64,000 nt of DNA, taken from Herbidospora solisilvae (GTDB lineage: Bacteria > Actinomycetota > Actinomycetes > Streptosporangiales > Streptosporangiaceae). Below are positions 7,856-15,961 of this stretch, piece by piece (the stretch's first letter is position 1; each line of letters starts with the position of its first letter). The DNA lies in NCBI RefSeq assembly GCF_009901565.1, contig NZ_WXEW01000006.1, positions 124,001-188,000 of the forward strand. The letters run 5' to 3'. Below the pieces are notes generated by a model. It was not told the DNA's origin. It saw only the letters and a list, made by a program, of their open reading frames with translations, and did no database searches. The translations under genes were made by a program, and so were the position numbers.

Positions 7856-8415
7856 GCGTCGAGCAGGGTCCGCACGGCGGTCAGCAGGCTCTCGGGCATG
7901 GGCTCCTTGCGGACCGACGCGTAGGTCATCGCGCCGTCGAAGAGCATCATCAGCTGTTCGCCCAGCTGGCCGGGGTCGGCGGCCCCGGCCAGCCGGGCCT
8001 CCGCCTCGAAGTGGGCCTGCATCTTCTTCTTGTACGCCACCGCGGCCACCCGCACCGGATGCGCGGGGTCGCGGATCTCGGCCGCCGTGTTCAGGACGGG
8101 GCAACCCGGATAGTCGTCGATCTCCGACTGGCGGCGGGCCGTGGCGAACAGCGCCATGATGCGCTCGGCGGGCGGCAGGCCGGCGTCGGCGGGCGGCAGC
8201 AGGTCGGCCAGGACGCAGCTCATCTCCTCGGCCAGGTAGGCCTCGATGAGGTCGTCTTTGGTGCGGAAGCGCTGGTAGAGGCTGCGCTTGGAGACCCCGG
8301 CCGTCTCCGACAGCAGGTCGACGCCGGTCACGTTGATGCCCCGGCCGTTGAACAACCGGCGGGCACTGGTGAGCACACGGTCGCGTACGTCGTCGGAGGG
8401 GATCGTCTCTGCCAT
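7843..8415 (-). CDS. TetR/AcrR-family transcriptional regulator
   Basis: 190 residues: N-terminal TetR helix-turn-helix (VLTSARRLFNGRGINVTGVDLLSETAGVSKRSL is the DNA-binding core, residues about 12-45, followed by YQRFRTKDDLIEAYL), then a helical ligand domain with a Cys in YPGCPVL typical of the LmrA/YxaF-type C-terminal group. The ATG at 8415 gives the canonical length. A matching palindrome at 8437-8454 lies directly upstream and two more lie before the SDR gene, so it probably represses both itself and the SDR gene. Its 3' end overlaps that of the SDR gene. Confidence 0.9.
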   Translation of the reverse strand: MAETIPSDDVRDRVLTSARRLFNGRGINVTGVDLLSETAGVSKRSLYQRFRTKDDLIEAYLAEEMSCVLADLLPPADAGLPPAERIMALFATARRQSEIDDYPGCPVLNTAAEIRDPAHPVRVAAVAYKKKMQAHFEAEARLAGAADPGQLGEQLMMLFDGAMTYASVRKEPMPESLLTAVRTLLDAQLP

Positions 8416-8436
8416 GGCGCCAAGTCTAGCTTGTGG

Positions 8437-8454
8437 GGAAACAGATGGGTTTAC
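8437..8454. promoter_or_regulatory. Probable TetR operator O3
   Basis: GGAAACAGATGGGTTTAC, reading GTAAACCCATCTGTTTCC on the other strand, matches the two sites before the SDR gene. It lies 22 bases upstream of the TetR start codon and overlaps the TAA stop of the MarR gene (8451-8453), so autoregulation of TetR is likely. Confidence 0.7.
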
Positions 8455-8927
8455 TCCGCGTCGCAGGCGTCGATGGCCTGGAGGATGTCCTCGGAGCACT
8501 GGTGCAGGGAGTCAAGCCGGCTCTCGTCGAGGGCGTCGATCACGAGCTTCCGCACCGTCGCGACGTGACCCGGCGCCAGCTTCACGAGGTGGGCGTAGCC
8601 CTCGTCGGTCAGGATGGCGTTGGTGAACCGGCCGTCACAGGGGTCGGGCTCGCGCCGGACCAGACCACGCTTCTCCAGCCGCCGCATCAGGTGTGACAAC
8701 CGCGACAACTCGGAGTTGACCAGCACGGCCAGGCCGCTCATGCGCATGGTCCGGTCAGGGGCGTCGGACAGCCCGGCCAGCACGTGGTATTCGACGAAGT
8801 TGAGCCCGCCCTCGCGCTGGAGCTGCTCCTCCAGGGCTGCGGGCAAGCGGGCCAGCATGAGGCTGAACGACCGCCACGCCGCCAGTTCGCCGCTGCTCAG
8901 CCAGCGCACCCCGTCTGTTGTGGTCAT
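8451..8927 (-). CDS. MarR-family transcriptional regulator
   Basis: 158 residues with the MarR winged helix: LNFVEYHVLAGLSDAPDRTMRMSGLAVLVNSELSRLSHLMRRLEKRGLV is the region (residues about 42-90, quoted here only by its ends LNFVEYHV and RRLEKRGLV), followed by the wing RREPDPCDGRFTNAILTDEG. A lone cysteine in the wing (DPCDGR) and others near the C-terminus could sense redox state. It is divergent from an FMN reductase with two TTGAA-N2-TTCAA-like sites in between, so it very likely controls that gene. An in-frame GTG at 8933 is an alternative start. Confidence 0.85.
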   Translation of the reverse strand: MTTTDGVRWLSSGELAAWRSFSLMLARLPAALEEQLQREGGLNFVEYHVLAGLSDAPDRTMRMSGLAVLVNSELSRLSHLMRRLEKRGLVRREPDPCDGRFTNAILTDEGYAHLVKLAPGHVATVRKLVIDALDESRLDSLHQCSEDILQAIDACDAE

Positions 8928-8948
8928 GCTCACAGTCTAGGCTATGAC

Positions 8949-8960
8949 TTGAACGTTCAT
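8949..8960. promoter_or_regulatory. Half-conserved MarR operator
   Basis: TTGAACGTTCAT is an inverted repeat (TTGAA/TTCA) 22 bases from the MarR start, related to the better palindrome at 8986-8997. The pair lies in the shared divergent promoter region. Confidence 0.6.
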
Positions 8961-8985
8961 GTAATCGCGGTCTAGTCTCAACTCA

Positions 8986-8997
8986 TTGAAACTTCAA
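8986..8997. promoter_or_regulatory. MarR operator before the FMN reductase
   Basis: TTGAAACTTCAA is a perfect inverted repeat (TTGAA-N2-TTCAA) 18 bases before the FMN reductase start, where a bound repressor would block initiation. Same motif as the site at 8949-8960. Confidence 0.7.
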
Positions 8998-9014
8998 CTT
9001 CTGAGGAGTACGAG

Positions 9015-9590
9015 ATGAGCAAGCTGAAGATCGCGGTGATCCTCGGCAGCACCCGCCCCGGCCGCAACGGCAAGGCGGTGGCCGACTGGGTCATGACCCG
9101 GGCCAAGGACCGCACCGGCGCCGACTACGAGCTCGTCGACCTGGCCGACCACCCGCTCCCCCACCTCGACGAGGCCTACCCGCCGAGCTTCGGCAACTAC
9201 TCCGGCGACCACACCAAGGCGTGGGCGGCCACCATCGACTCCTACGACGGCTTCGTGTTCGTCACGCCGGAGTACAACCACTCGACCTCGGGCGTCCTGA
9301 AGAACGCCATCGACTACCTCTACAAGGAGTGGAACAACAAGGCCGCCGGGTTCGTCTCGTACGGCTCCCTCGGCGGCGCGCGCGCCATCGAGCACCTGCG
9401 CGCGATGCTCAGCGAGCTCCAGGTCGCCCACGTGCGGCAGCAGGTCTCGTTCTCGCTGTTCCACGACTTCGAGAACTTCTCGGTCTTCCAGCCGTCGCAG
9501 ATCCACGACGCCTCGGCCGACACCCTGTTCGACCAGCTCGAGTCGTGGGCGGGGGCCCTGCGTCAGGTGCGGGCGGGCGTGGCCGCCTGA
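9015..9590 (+). CDS. NADPH-dependent FMN reductase / azoreductase-like flavoprotein
   Basis: 191 residues with a flavodoxin-like fold: phosphate loop GSTRPGRNG near residues 11-19 and the flavin-contacting VTPEYNHSTSGVLKNAIDYL near residue 82-101, both hallmarks of the NADPH-dependent FMN reductase family, which reduces flavins, quinones or azo compounds. GAGGAG precedes the ATG. The divergent MarR gene and its operators suggest induction by quinones or other electrophiles; this is inference from analogous MarR-reductase pairs. Confidence 0.9.
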   Translation: MSKLKIAVILGSTRPGRNGKAVADWVMTRAKDRTGADYELVDLADHPLPHLDEAYPPSFGNYSGDHTKAWAATIDSYDGFVFVTPEYNHSTSGVLKNAIDYLYKEWNNKAAGFVSYGSLGGARAIEHLRAMLSELQVAHVRQQVSFSLFHDFENFSVFQPSQIHDASADTLFDQLESWAGALRQVRAGVAA

Positions 9591-9595
9591 ACGGC

Positions 9596-10342
9596 TTACG
9601 AGCGGGGGAACTCGCAGCGGAAACCGGTGTCGGTCCGCTCGCAGAACCGGGGGAGGTTCTGCCGCGGACCGGGCTGGTCGACGACCACCCCGAACGGCGG
9701 CCGCTCGTCCCGCCAGGGCTGATCGACCGCGACCACGAGAAGGGCGCCGAGGATGACGCCCACCAGCCCCGCGGCCAGCAGGGCGACCACACCGAACCGG
9801 CGACGGGGGGCCGGTCCGGAAGCGGAGACGGTACGCCATCCGGGGGCGTCCCATCCGGCCCCGCCGGGTCCGAAGGCGTATCCGGCGGGCGCCGTCTTCG
9901 CGGCGGCGGGACCGCCGAACCGATAACGGGGCGGCGGAGGCGAGGCGAAACTGCCCGCCCGGGGCGCGCCGGCCTCGGGGGAACCCGAACCATGGCGATC
10001 GGCACTGGAAGGGCTCGCGCCCAAGGCCCCGGCACCGGCCGGGCCGGCCGGGGCGGAAGGACCCGCGTCCACGGAACCGGCCGCCGGGGAACCCGCGCCA
10101 GAGCGGGCCGGTCCGAGAGAATCGATGTCAGAAGAACCAGCAGGGCCGTTTTGGGGGCTCGCGCCGAAGGCCCCTGCCCGCGACGGGTCAGGAGCGGTGG
10201 CCGTGCCATGAGGGCTTGCGCCGAAGGCGCCGGTGCCCGGGGCGTCCACTGTCGGGATCTCCCTTGTAGGGGAGTCGGCCGGGTCGCGCGGCGCTGTGTT
10301 CGTGTCCTCAGTGCCGCGCGGCCCGGCGTCGTGATCCGTCAT
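9596..10342 (-). CDS. Low-complexity membrane protein with GAFGASP repeats
   Basis: 248 residues. The first 170 are Ala/Gly/Pro/Ser-rich and contain three spaced copies of a short motif (TGAFGASPHG, AGAFGASPQN, AGALGASPSS). One membrane helix follows (VVALLAAGLVGVILGALLVV, about residues 188-207), then a short C-terminal domain with two Cys (RFCERTDTGFRCEF) that could form a disulfide outside the cell. The topology would leave the disordered part in the cytoplasm. No family recognised. The start MTDHDAGPRG at 10342 was preferred to a longer frame that would run into the promoter region. It is divergent from the histidine kinase. Confidence 0.7.
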   Translation of the reverse strand: MTDHDAGPRGTEDTNTAPRDPADSPTREIPTVDAPGTGAFGASPHGTATAPDPSRAGAFGASPQNGPAGSSDIDSLGPARSGAGSPAAGSVDAGPSAPAGPAGAGALGASPSSADRHGSGSPEAGAPRAGSFASPPPPRYRFGGPAAAKTAPAGYAFGPGGAGWDAPGWRTVSASGPAPRRRFGVVALLAAGLVGVILGALLVVAVDQPWRDERPPFGVVVDQPGPRQNLPRFCERTDTGFRCEFPRS

Positions 10343-10434
10343 CGCGAATCGTTTCTCCCTAACACCCCAAGGATGCAGCTCCCGGGATTCATACTGCCCG
10401 GTCGCCCGTAAGAGGCGCGTAAGCACCACTCAGA

Positions 10435-10452
10435 CTGCGACCTGGGTCGTAG
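10435..10452. promoter_or_regulatory. Inverted repeat upstream of the two-component system
   Basis: CGACC-TG-GGTCG (10438-10449), extended by further pairing bases on both sides to 18 bp with one mismatch. It lies between the divergent low-complexity membrane protein and histidine kinase genes, about 60 bases from the kinase start. A likely binding site for the NarL-type response regulator, by position only. Confidence 0.6.
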
Positions 10453-10510
10453 GGCCGAATCCGCCGCTAGGCGGACCGTGCCGGGAACTGCGCATACGTA
10501 CTCTTGAGGC

Positions 10511-11692
10511 GTGCTCGGCAAGCTACGCGCCCTCAGGCGGCGGCACCCCGCGTGGATCGACACGCTGATGGTGACGCCGCTGCTGCTGTACTGCCTGCTG
10601 AGCGCGCCCGACATCGGCGCCGGGCTCGACATCACCGGCGGCGAGGGCATCGGGACCTGGGGCGTGCTCGGGCTCTCGGCCCTGCTGGTCGGGCCGCTGT
10701 TCTGGCGGCGGCGGTTCCCGCTCGCGGTGATGGCGCTCGTCTCGGGCGTCAGTCTCCTCCAGTGGCTCGGCGACGTCGCGGCGATCCCGGCCAACCTCGC
10801 CGTGCTGGTGGCGATGTTCACGGTCGCGGCGTCCTGCTCGCTGCCGTGGGCGGTCGCCGCGGGCGCGGTGGCCGAGCTCGGGACCGGCATGGTGCTGAGC
10901 GACTGGGGCGAGCTCGACGTCGAGATCTTCCTGAACGCCTCGGTGTTCGTGGTCGCGATCTGGATCGGCGGCATCTACGTCAACATGCGGCGGCGCTTCG
11001 TGGAGAACCTGGTCGAACGGGCCGAACGCGCCGAGAGGGAGCGCGACCAGCAGGCGCTCATCGCCACCGCCGCCGAACGCGCCCGGATCGCGCGCGAGCT
11101 GCACGACGTCGTCGCCCACAACGTCAGCGTCATCGTGGTCCAGGCCGACGGGGCCGGGTTCGCCATCGACAACGACCCCGACCAGGCCAAACGGGCCGTC
11201 GAGGCGATCTCGGCGACCGGGCGGCAGGCGCTCGCCGAGATGCGGCGGCTGGTCGGGGTGCTGCGCGACGACGGGGCGCGGTCGGAGGAGTACGCGCCCC
11301 AGCCGGGGCTCGGGCAGCTCGACGAGCTGGTACGCCAGGTGCGCGCGTCCGGGCTGCCGGTGGACATCCGGGTGGAGGGCACGCCCGATCATCTCGCGGA
11401 AGGACTACAGCTGGTGATCTACCGGATCGTCCAGGAGGCCCTGACCAACACCCTCAAACACGGCGGGCCCGGGGTGAAGGCCACGGTCCAGGTCGTCTAC
11501 GGCCCCCGCGACGTGCTGCTGCGCATCGCCGACGACGGCCGGGGCGCCGCCTCGGCCACGGGCGAGGGCGGCCATGGCCTCATCGGCATGCGGGAACGCG
11601 TCTCCATGTACGGCGGCGACGTCCACGCCGCTCCCAAGCCCGGCGGCGGCTTCCTCGTGGTGGCGCGCATCCCGGCGGGGGGCCCGCGATGA
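10511..11692 (+). CDS. NarL-type sensor histidine kinase
   Basis: 393 residues. Four to six membrane helices in residues 17-158, a coiled linker (FVENLVERAERAERERDQQ), then a HisKA_3 dimerisation box with the phospho-accepting H198 in ARIARELHDVVAHN and a HATPase domain (VQEALTNTLKHGGPG, IADDGRGA, GHGLIGMRERV). No extracellular sensor loop of note, so it probably senses a signal in the membrane. The start is GTG. Its stop overlaps the response regulator start (ATGA), and the regulator is followed by an FtsX-type ABC exporter, a common arrangement in antibiotic or envelope stress responses. Confidence 0.92.
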   Translation: MLGKLRALRRRHPAWIDTLMVTPLLLYCLLSAPDIGAGLDITGGEGIGTWGVLGLSALLVGPLFWRRRFPLAVMALVSGVSLLQWLGDVAAIPANLAVLVAMFTVAASCSLPWAVAAGAVAELGTGMVLSDWGELDVEIFLNASVFVVAIWIGGIYVNMRRRFVENLVERAERAERERDQQALIATAAERARIARELHDVVAHNVSVIVVQADGAGFAIDNDPDQAKRAVEAISATGRQALAEMRRLVGVLRDDGARSEEYAPQPGLGQLDELVRQVRASGLPVDIRVEGTPDHLAEGLQLVIYRIVQEALTNTLKHGGPGVKATVQVVYGPRDVLLRIADDGRGAASATGEGGHGLIGMRERVSMYGGDVHAAPKPGGGFLVVARIPAGGPR

Positions 11693-12366
11693 TCCGGGTG
11701 ATCCTGGTCGACGACCAGGAGCTGGTCAGGGCCGGGTTCCGCATGGTGCTGGGCGCGCAGCCCGACATCGAGGTGGCCGGCGAGGCCGGCGACGGGGCCG
11801 CCGCCGTCGAGCTGGTCAAGGGCGGCGTGGTCGCCGACGTCGTGCTGATGGACGTGCGGATGCCGCGCATGGACGGGGTCGAGGCCACCCGGCTGATCAC
11901 CTCGTTGCCGAACCCGCCCAAGGTCCTCATCCTCACCACGTTCGACCTCGACGAATACGCCTTCGCGGCGATCCGGTCGGGCGCGTCGGGCTTCCTGCTG
12001 AAGGACGTGCCCCCGGCCGACCTGCTGAGTGCGATCAGGTCGGTGCACGACGGCGACGCCGTGGTGGCCCCGTCGACCACGCGGCGGCTGCTCGACCTCG
12101 TCTCCGCCTACCTGCCCGAGGCGCCCACCGCCCCGGAGCCCGACGGCCTGACCGCCCGCGAGCGGGAGGTGCTCGTCCACGTGGCGCGGGGGCTCTCCAA
12201 CGCCGAGATCGCCACCCGGCTCACCCTCGCCGAGGCCACGGTGAAGACCCACCTGGGCCGGATCCTGGCCAAGCTGGAGCTGCGCGACCGGGCGCAGGTG
12301 GTGGTCTACGCCTACGAGACCGGGATGGTCGGCCGAAAGTCTGACCCGCGGCTACCTCCCCGGTAG
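11689..12366 (+). CDS. NarL/LuxR-type response regulator
   Basis: 225 residues. Receiver domain with acidic pocket D8-D9, phospho-acceptor D55 (VLMDVRMPRMDG) and K105 (FLLKDV), then a C-terminal LuxR helix-turn-helix (LTAREREVLVHVARGLSNAEIATRL and TVKTHLGRILAKL, roughly residues 152-210). The ATG overlaps the stop of the kinase gene, so both are made together. It most likely controls its own operon and the ABC exporter 93 bases downstream. Confidence 0.93.
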   Translation: MIRVILVDDQELVRAGFRMVLGAQPDIEVAGEAGDGAAAVELVKGGVVADVVLMDVRMPRMDGVEATRLITSLPNPPKVLILTTFDLDEYAFAAIRSGASGFLLKDVPPADLLSAIRSVHDGDAVVAPSTTRRLLDLVSAYLPEAPTAPEPDGLTAREREVLVHVARGLSNAEIATRLTLAEATVKTHLGRILAKLELRDRAQVVVYAYETGMVGRKSDPRLPPR

Positions 12367-12458
12367 CAACAGGGGCCCCGGAGGCGACCCCAGAACCACG
12401 GGAAGGCCGTCCCGGCGACCGAAGAAAAGCCGGGGGCGCGTCAATAGCGTTGCTGACC

Positions 12459-13202
12459 ATGACGATGACTACCGACGTCCGCGCCGCCGTGGTGGCACGG
12501 GGGCTCAGCAAGATTTACGGCCAGGGCGACGCCGCCGTCCACGCGCTGCGCGGCATCGACGTGAGCTTCGCCACGGGGGCGTTCACGGCGATCATGGGGC
12601 CGTCGGGGTCGGGCAAGTCCACCCTGATGCACTGCCTGGCCGGGCTCGACACGGTCAGCTCGGGCCATGTGCACATCGGCGACGCCGACATCACGACCCT
12701 GTCCGACAAGCAGCTCACGCTGCTGCGCCGCGAGCGCATCGGGTTCGTGTTCCAGGCCTTCAACCTGCTGCCCACCCTGACCGCCCTGCAGAACATCCGC
12801 CTGCCGCTGGAGATCGCCGGGCGGCAGGCCGATCAGGTCCTGATGGACCGCGTGGTCGAGACCGTGGGATTGCGCGACCGCCTTACCCACAAGCCGAGCC
12901 AGCTCTCGGGCGGCCAGCAGCAGCGGGTGGCGGTGGCCCGCGCCCTCATCAGCAAGCCGCAGGTGATCTTCGCCGACGAGCCCACCGGCAACCTCGACTC
13001 CCGCAGCGGGGCCGAGGTCCTGTCGTTCCTCCGCCGGTCGGTGCGCGAACTCGGCCAGACCATCGTGATGGTCACCCACGACCCGCTGGCCGCCTCCTAC
13101 GCCGACCGCGTGGTGTTCCTCCGCGACGGGCTGCTGGTCAGCGAAGTGACCCAGCCGACCCCGCAGAGCGTGCACGACATGCTGCTGAAGCTGGAGGCCT
13201 GA
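12459..13202 (+). CDS. ABC transporter ATP-binding protein (MacB/LolD type)
   Basis: 247 residues. Walker A GPSGSGKS at 47-54, Q-loop in [17 protein letters not shown], signature [15 protein letters not shown], Walker [14 protein letters not shown] and a switch His in VMVTHD. The PTGNLDS motif is typical of ATPases partnering FtsX-fold permeases, which perform mechanotransmission or peptide and drug export rather than classic transport. The ATG at 12459 was chosen over a TTG nine bases upstream; neither has a strong ribosome site. The permease starts three bases after the stop. Confidence 0.92.
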   Translation: MTMTTDVRAAVVARGLSKIYGQGDAAVHALRGIDVSFATGAFTAIMGPSGSGKSTLMHCLAGLDTVSSGHVHIGDADITTLSDKQLTLLRRERIGFVFQAFNLLPTLTALQNIRLPLEIAGRQADQVLMDRVVETVGLRDRLTHKPSQLSGGQQQRVAVARALISKPQVIFADEPTGNLDSRSGAEVLSFLRRSVRELGQTIVMVTHDPLAASYADRVVFLRDGLLVSEVTQPTPQSVHDMLLKLEA

Positions 13203-13205
13203 GCC

Positions 13206-15701
13206 GTGCTGCGCACCACGCTGGCCGGGCTGGTGGCACACCGGCTCCGGCTGCTGCTCACCTCGCTGGCCATCACCCTCGGCGTCGGCTTCATCGCGGG
13301 CACGTTCGTGCTGACCGACACCATCGAGCAGGGCTTCCGCCAGCTCTTCACGGCCGACGCCGACAAGGTCGCCGTCGCCGTGACCCCCAAGGACGAGAAC
13401 ATCCCGGAAGAGGTGCTGGCCAAGCTGAAGACCCTGCCCGGCGTGGCCGGCGCGCAGGGGCTCGTGCGGGGCACCGCGCCGCTGCTCGACAGGTCGGGCC
13501 GGGCCGCCGGGTCCACCGCGACGAGCGGCGTCTCCGTCGTCGCCGGGCCGCTCGACCGGACGAACTACGTCAGCGGCCACGCCCCGGCCGGCCCCGGTGA
13601 GGCCGTGCTCGACGAGAACACCGCGCGCACGCGGCAGTTCCAGGTCGGCGACACGATCACCGTGCTCGACCTCGCCGAGAAACGGCGCCAGTTCTCCCTG
13701 GTCGGCATCATCGACGTGGGCGTCGACCAGAGCCTCGCCTTCACCGGCGCGGTCGGGTTCGACACCGCGACCGCGCTGGAGATGACCGGCGCGAAGGGCT
13801 ACCACGAGGTCGACCTGGCCGCCGCGGCCGGGGTCTCCCCCGAGACGCTCAAGAAGGCGGTGTCGGAGGCGCTCGGGCAGACGTACACGATCAGGACCGG
13901 TGAGGAACTGGCCCAGAGGCTGGCCGCCGAGAGCAACCTGGAGCTCGACTACCTGGTGCTCGTGCTGCTGCTGTTCGGGTGCGTGGCGATGTTCGTGGCG
14001 GCGCTGGTCATCTACAACACCTTCAACATCCTGGTCGCCCAGCGGACCCGCGAGATGGCGCTGCTGCGCTGCATCGGGGCGACTCGCGGACAGGTGTTCC
14101 GGTCGATCCTGCTGGAGTCGGCGATCGTCGGGCTGATCTCGTCGGCCCTGGGCTTGCTGGTCGGGCTCGGGCTGGGCGCGCTCGCGCTCAACGTGATGGG
14201 GCGCTTCGACGCTCCCGTCCCGGCCGGCGCGAGTCTCGCGCTGACGCCGCGCACGATCGTGCTCGGGCTGGTCGTCGGGCTGCTGGTGACCGTGGTCGCG
14301 GCGGTGCTGCCGGCCCGCGGGGCGACCCGGGTGGCGCCGATCGCGGCGCTGCGCAGCCAGGTCGAGGAGCAGACGTTCCGCGCGGGGCTGGTCCGGTCCA
14401 TCGTCGCCGGGCTGCTGCTGGCGGGCGGGCTCGGGCTCACCGCCGTGGCGATCTGGGTGCTCGACGGGGACGCCGGGCTGCTGACCGCGATGGGCGGCGG
14501 CGCGGTGTTCTTCCTCGGCGTGATCGTGATCGGGCCGATCCTGATGAGCCCGCTCAGCGCGTTCGCCGGATGGGTGCCGCGCAAGGTCTTCGGCGTGCCC
14601 GGGCGGCTCGCCGTCGACAACTCCCGCCGCAACCCGAAGCGGGCCGCGACCACGACGGTCGCGCTGACCATCGGCGTCACCCTGATGACCCTCATCTCGG
14701 TGATCACCGCCAGCACCCGCGAGACGGTCGTCGGCAGCCTCGACGAGCAGTTCCCGGTCGACTTCATGATCACCGCGCAGTACGGCCGCGAGGACGGCAC
14801 GCCCCTTCTGCCCTCCGAGGTGCCCGCGACGCTGCGCGCGCTGCCCGAGGCCGGGCTGGTCGCCGAACTCCGGCAGATCGACCACGGCGGCGTCACCGTC
14901 GGCACCCTCCCCGACGGCGCGGCCTTCCGGCCGGAGGTCCGCTCCGGCTCGCTCGCCGCCCTCGGCCCCGGCGCCGTCGCGCTGTCCGAGAACCAGGCCA
15001 AGGACCTGGGTGTACGGGTCGGCGACACCGTCCCCCTCGACACCACCGAGGCCGGGAAGGTCGACCTCAAGGTGGTGGCCGTGATCGCCGACGGCAGCTT
15101 CAACCAGGCGCTGCCCTACACGGTCACCCTGCCCGACTTCGAGAAGTACTACGGAACGGTCGGCCCGGCCCGGGTCTACGTCAAGGCCAAGGACCCCGCC
15201 GCCGCCGACGCCGCCCGCCGGGCCGTCGAGTCGGCGCTGGTCGCCTACCCGACCGCGCAGCTCTCCAGCGCCGCCGAGGTGCGCGGCGAGTTCGACGAGG
15301 CCTTCGACATGATGTTCACGATCTTCGCCGCGCTGCTCGGGCTGGCGATCCTGATCTCCCTGCTCGGCATCGCCAACACCCTGTCGTTGTCGGTGCACGA
15401 ACGCACCCGCGAGTCGGCGCTGCTGCGCGCCCTCGGCCTCACCCGGCCGCAGCTGCGCGGCATGCTCTCGATCGAGGCGCTGGTGCTGGGTCTGGTCGGG
15501 GCGATGGTCGGCGTCGTCATCGGCGTCGCCTTCGGGTGGGCGGCGCTCCAGACGATCCCGAACGAGACCGTCTTCGTCGTGCCGGTCGGCCAGGTGCTGC
15601 TCTATCTGGTGCTGTCGGCGCTGGCCGGGATGCTCGCGGCGGTGCTGCCCGCCCGCCGGGCGGCCAACGCCTCCATCGTGGGGTCACTCGCCTCCAGTTA
15701 G
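13206..15701 (+). CDS. FtsX-like ABC permease, two FtsX domains
   Basis: 831 residues. N-terminal membrane helix (about 18-40), large extracytoplasmic domain (about 45-240), three helices with the FtsX core (LVIYNTFNILVAQRTREMALLRCIGATRGQV split around residue 275), a fourth helix region near 385-445, a second external domain, and a repeat of the three-helix FtsX core near 700-825 (ANTLSLSVHERTRESALLRALG). This 10-helix duplicated layout is that of actinobacterial FtsX-type exporters linked to antimicrobial peptide or envelope stress. GTG start. Its TAG and the TAA of the convergent immunity gene share the bases TTAG at 15698-15701. Confidence 0.92.
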   Translation: MLRTTLAGLVAHRLRLLLTSLAITLGVGFIAGTFVLTDTIEQGFRQLFTADADKVAVAVTPKDENIPEEVLAKLKTLPGVAGAQGLVRGTAPLLDRSGRAAGSTATSGVSVVAGPLDRTNYVSGHAPAGPGEAVLDENTARTRQFQVGDTITVLDLAEKRRQFSLVGIIDVGVDQSLAFTGAVGFDTATALEMTGAKGYHEVDLAAAAGVSPETLKKAVSEALGQTYTIRTGEELAQRLAAESNLELDYLVLVLLLFGCVAMFVAALVIYNTFNILVAQRTREMALLRCIGATRGQVFRSILLESAIVGLISSALGLLVGLGLGALALNVMGRFDAPVPAGASLALTPRTIVLGLVVGLLVTVVAAVLPARGATRVAPIAALRSQVEEQTFRAGLVRSIVAGLLLAGGLGLTAVAIWVLDGDAGLLTAMGGGAVFFLGVIVIGPILMSPLSAFAGWVPRKVFGVPGRLAVDNSRRNPKRAATTTVALTIGVTLMTLISVITASTRETVVGSLDEQFPVDFMITAQYGREDGTPLLPSEVPATLRALPEAGLVAELRQIDHGGVTVGTLPDGAAFRPEVRSGSLAALGPGAVALSENQAKDLGVRVGDTVPLDTTEAGKVDLKVVAVIADGSFNQALPYTVTLPDFEKYYGTVGPARVYVKAKDPAAADAARRAVESALVAYPTAQLSSAAEVRGEFDEAFDMMFTIFAALLGLAILISLLGIANTLSLSVHERTRESALLRALGLTRPQLRGMLSIEALVLGLVGAMVGVVIGVAFGWAALQTIPNETVFVVPVGQVLLYLVLSALAGMLAAVLPARRAANASIVGSLASS

Positions 15702-15961
15702 CGGGGAACGTGGTCGGGCCACTGCTCGGCCACGAACTCCGGCGCCAGCAGGGGGCGGACGGCCAGTTCGCCGGTACGCCGGTCGATGACGATGCAGCCG
15801 CCCCCCACGGTCGCCGGCAGGACGCTCGGGTCCTCCGGCTCGTCGTCTCTGGCCCAGGCCACGAATCCGTCGTCGAAGGCGTAGACGGCGACCTCGGTGG
15901 AGCGGGCCCGCCCCCCGTTGAACCATTCTTCGGCCAGCGCGCGGGCGGTGTCCGGGCTCAC
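15698..15961 (-). CDS. YrhB/Imm35-like immunity protein
   Basis: 87 residues resembling the YrhB-like family often annotated as immunity protein 35: VYAFDDGFVAWARDDEPEDP, a Gly-rich GGGCIVIDRRTGELAV strand pair, and a C-terminal PEFVAEQW. The GTG at 15961 overlaps the TGA of the upstream toxin-like gene (GTGA), so the two proteins are made together in a fixed ratio, as expected for a toxin with its neutraliser. The family is small, acidic and cytoplasmic. Immunity function is inferred from this family and the coupling, and has not been shown for this protein. Confidence 0.7.
   Translation of the reverse strand: MSPDTARALAEEWFNGGRARSTEVAVYAFDDGFVAWARDDEPEDPSVLPATVGGGCIVIDRRTGELAVRPLLAPEFVAEQWPDHVPR

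Noticed and set aside
9596-10429. Longer version of the low-complexity membrane protein beginning at 10429
   Set aside because: The extra residues cover the divergent promoter region and have no ribosome-binding site; the ATG at 10342 is preferred.
12441-15398. A 985-codon open frame on the strand opposite the ABC/FtsX genes
   Set aside because: Its translation is low-complexity (Gly, His, Arg, Gln, Asp-rich) and it is the antisense shadow of two genes with clear domains and conserved motifs. High GC content makes long shadow frames common.
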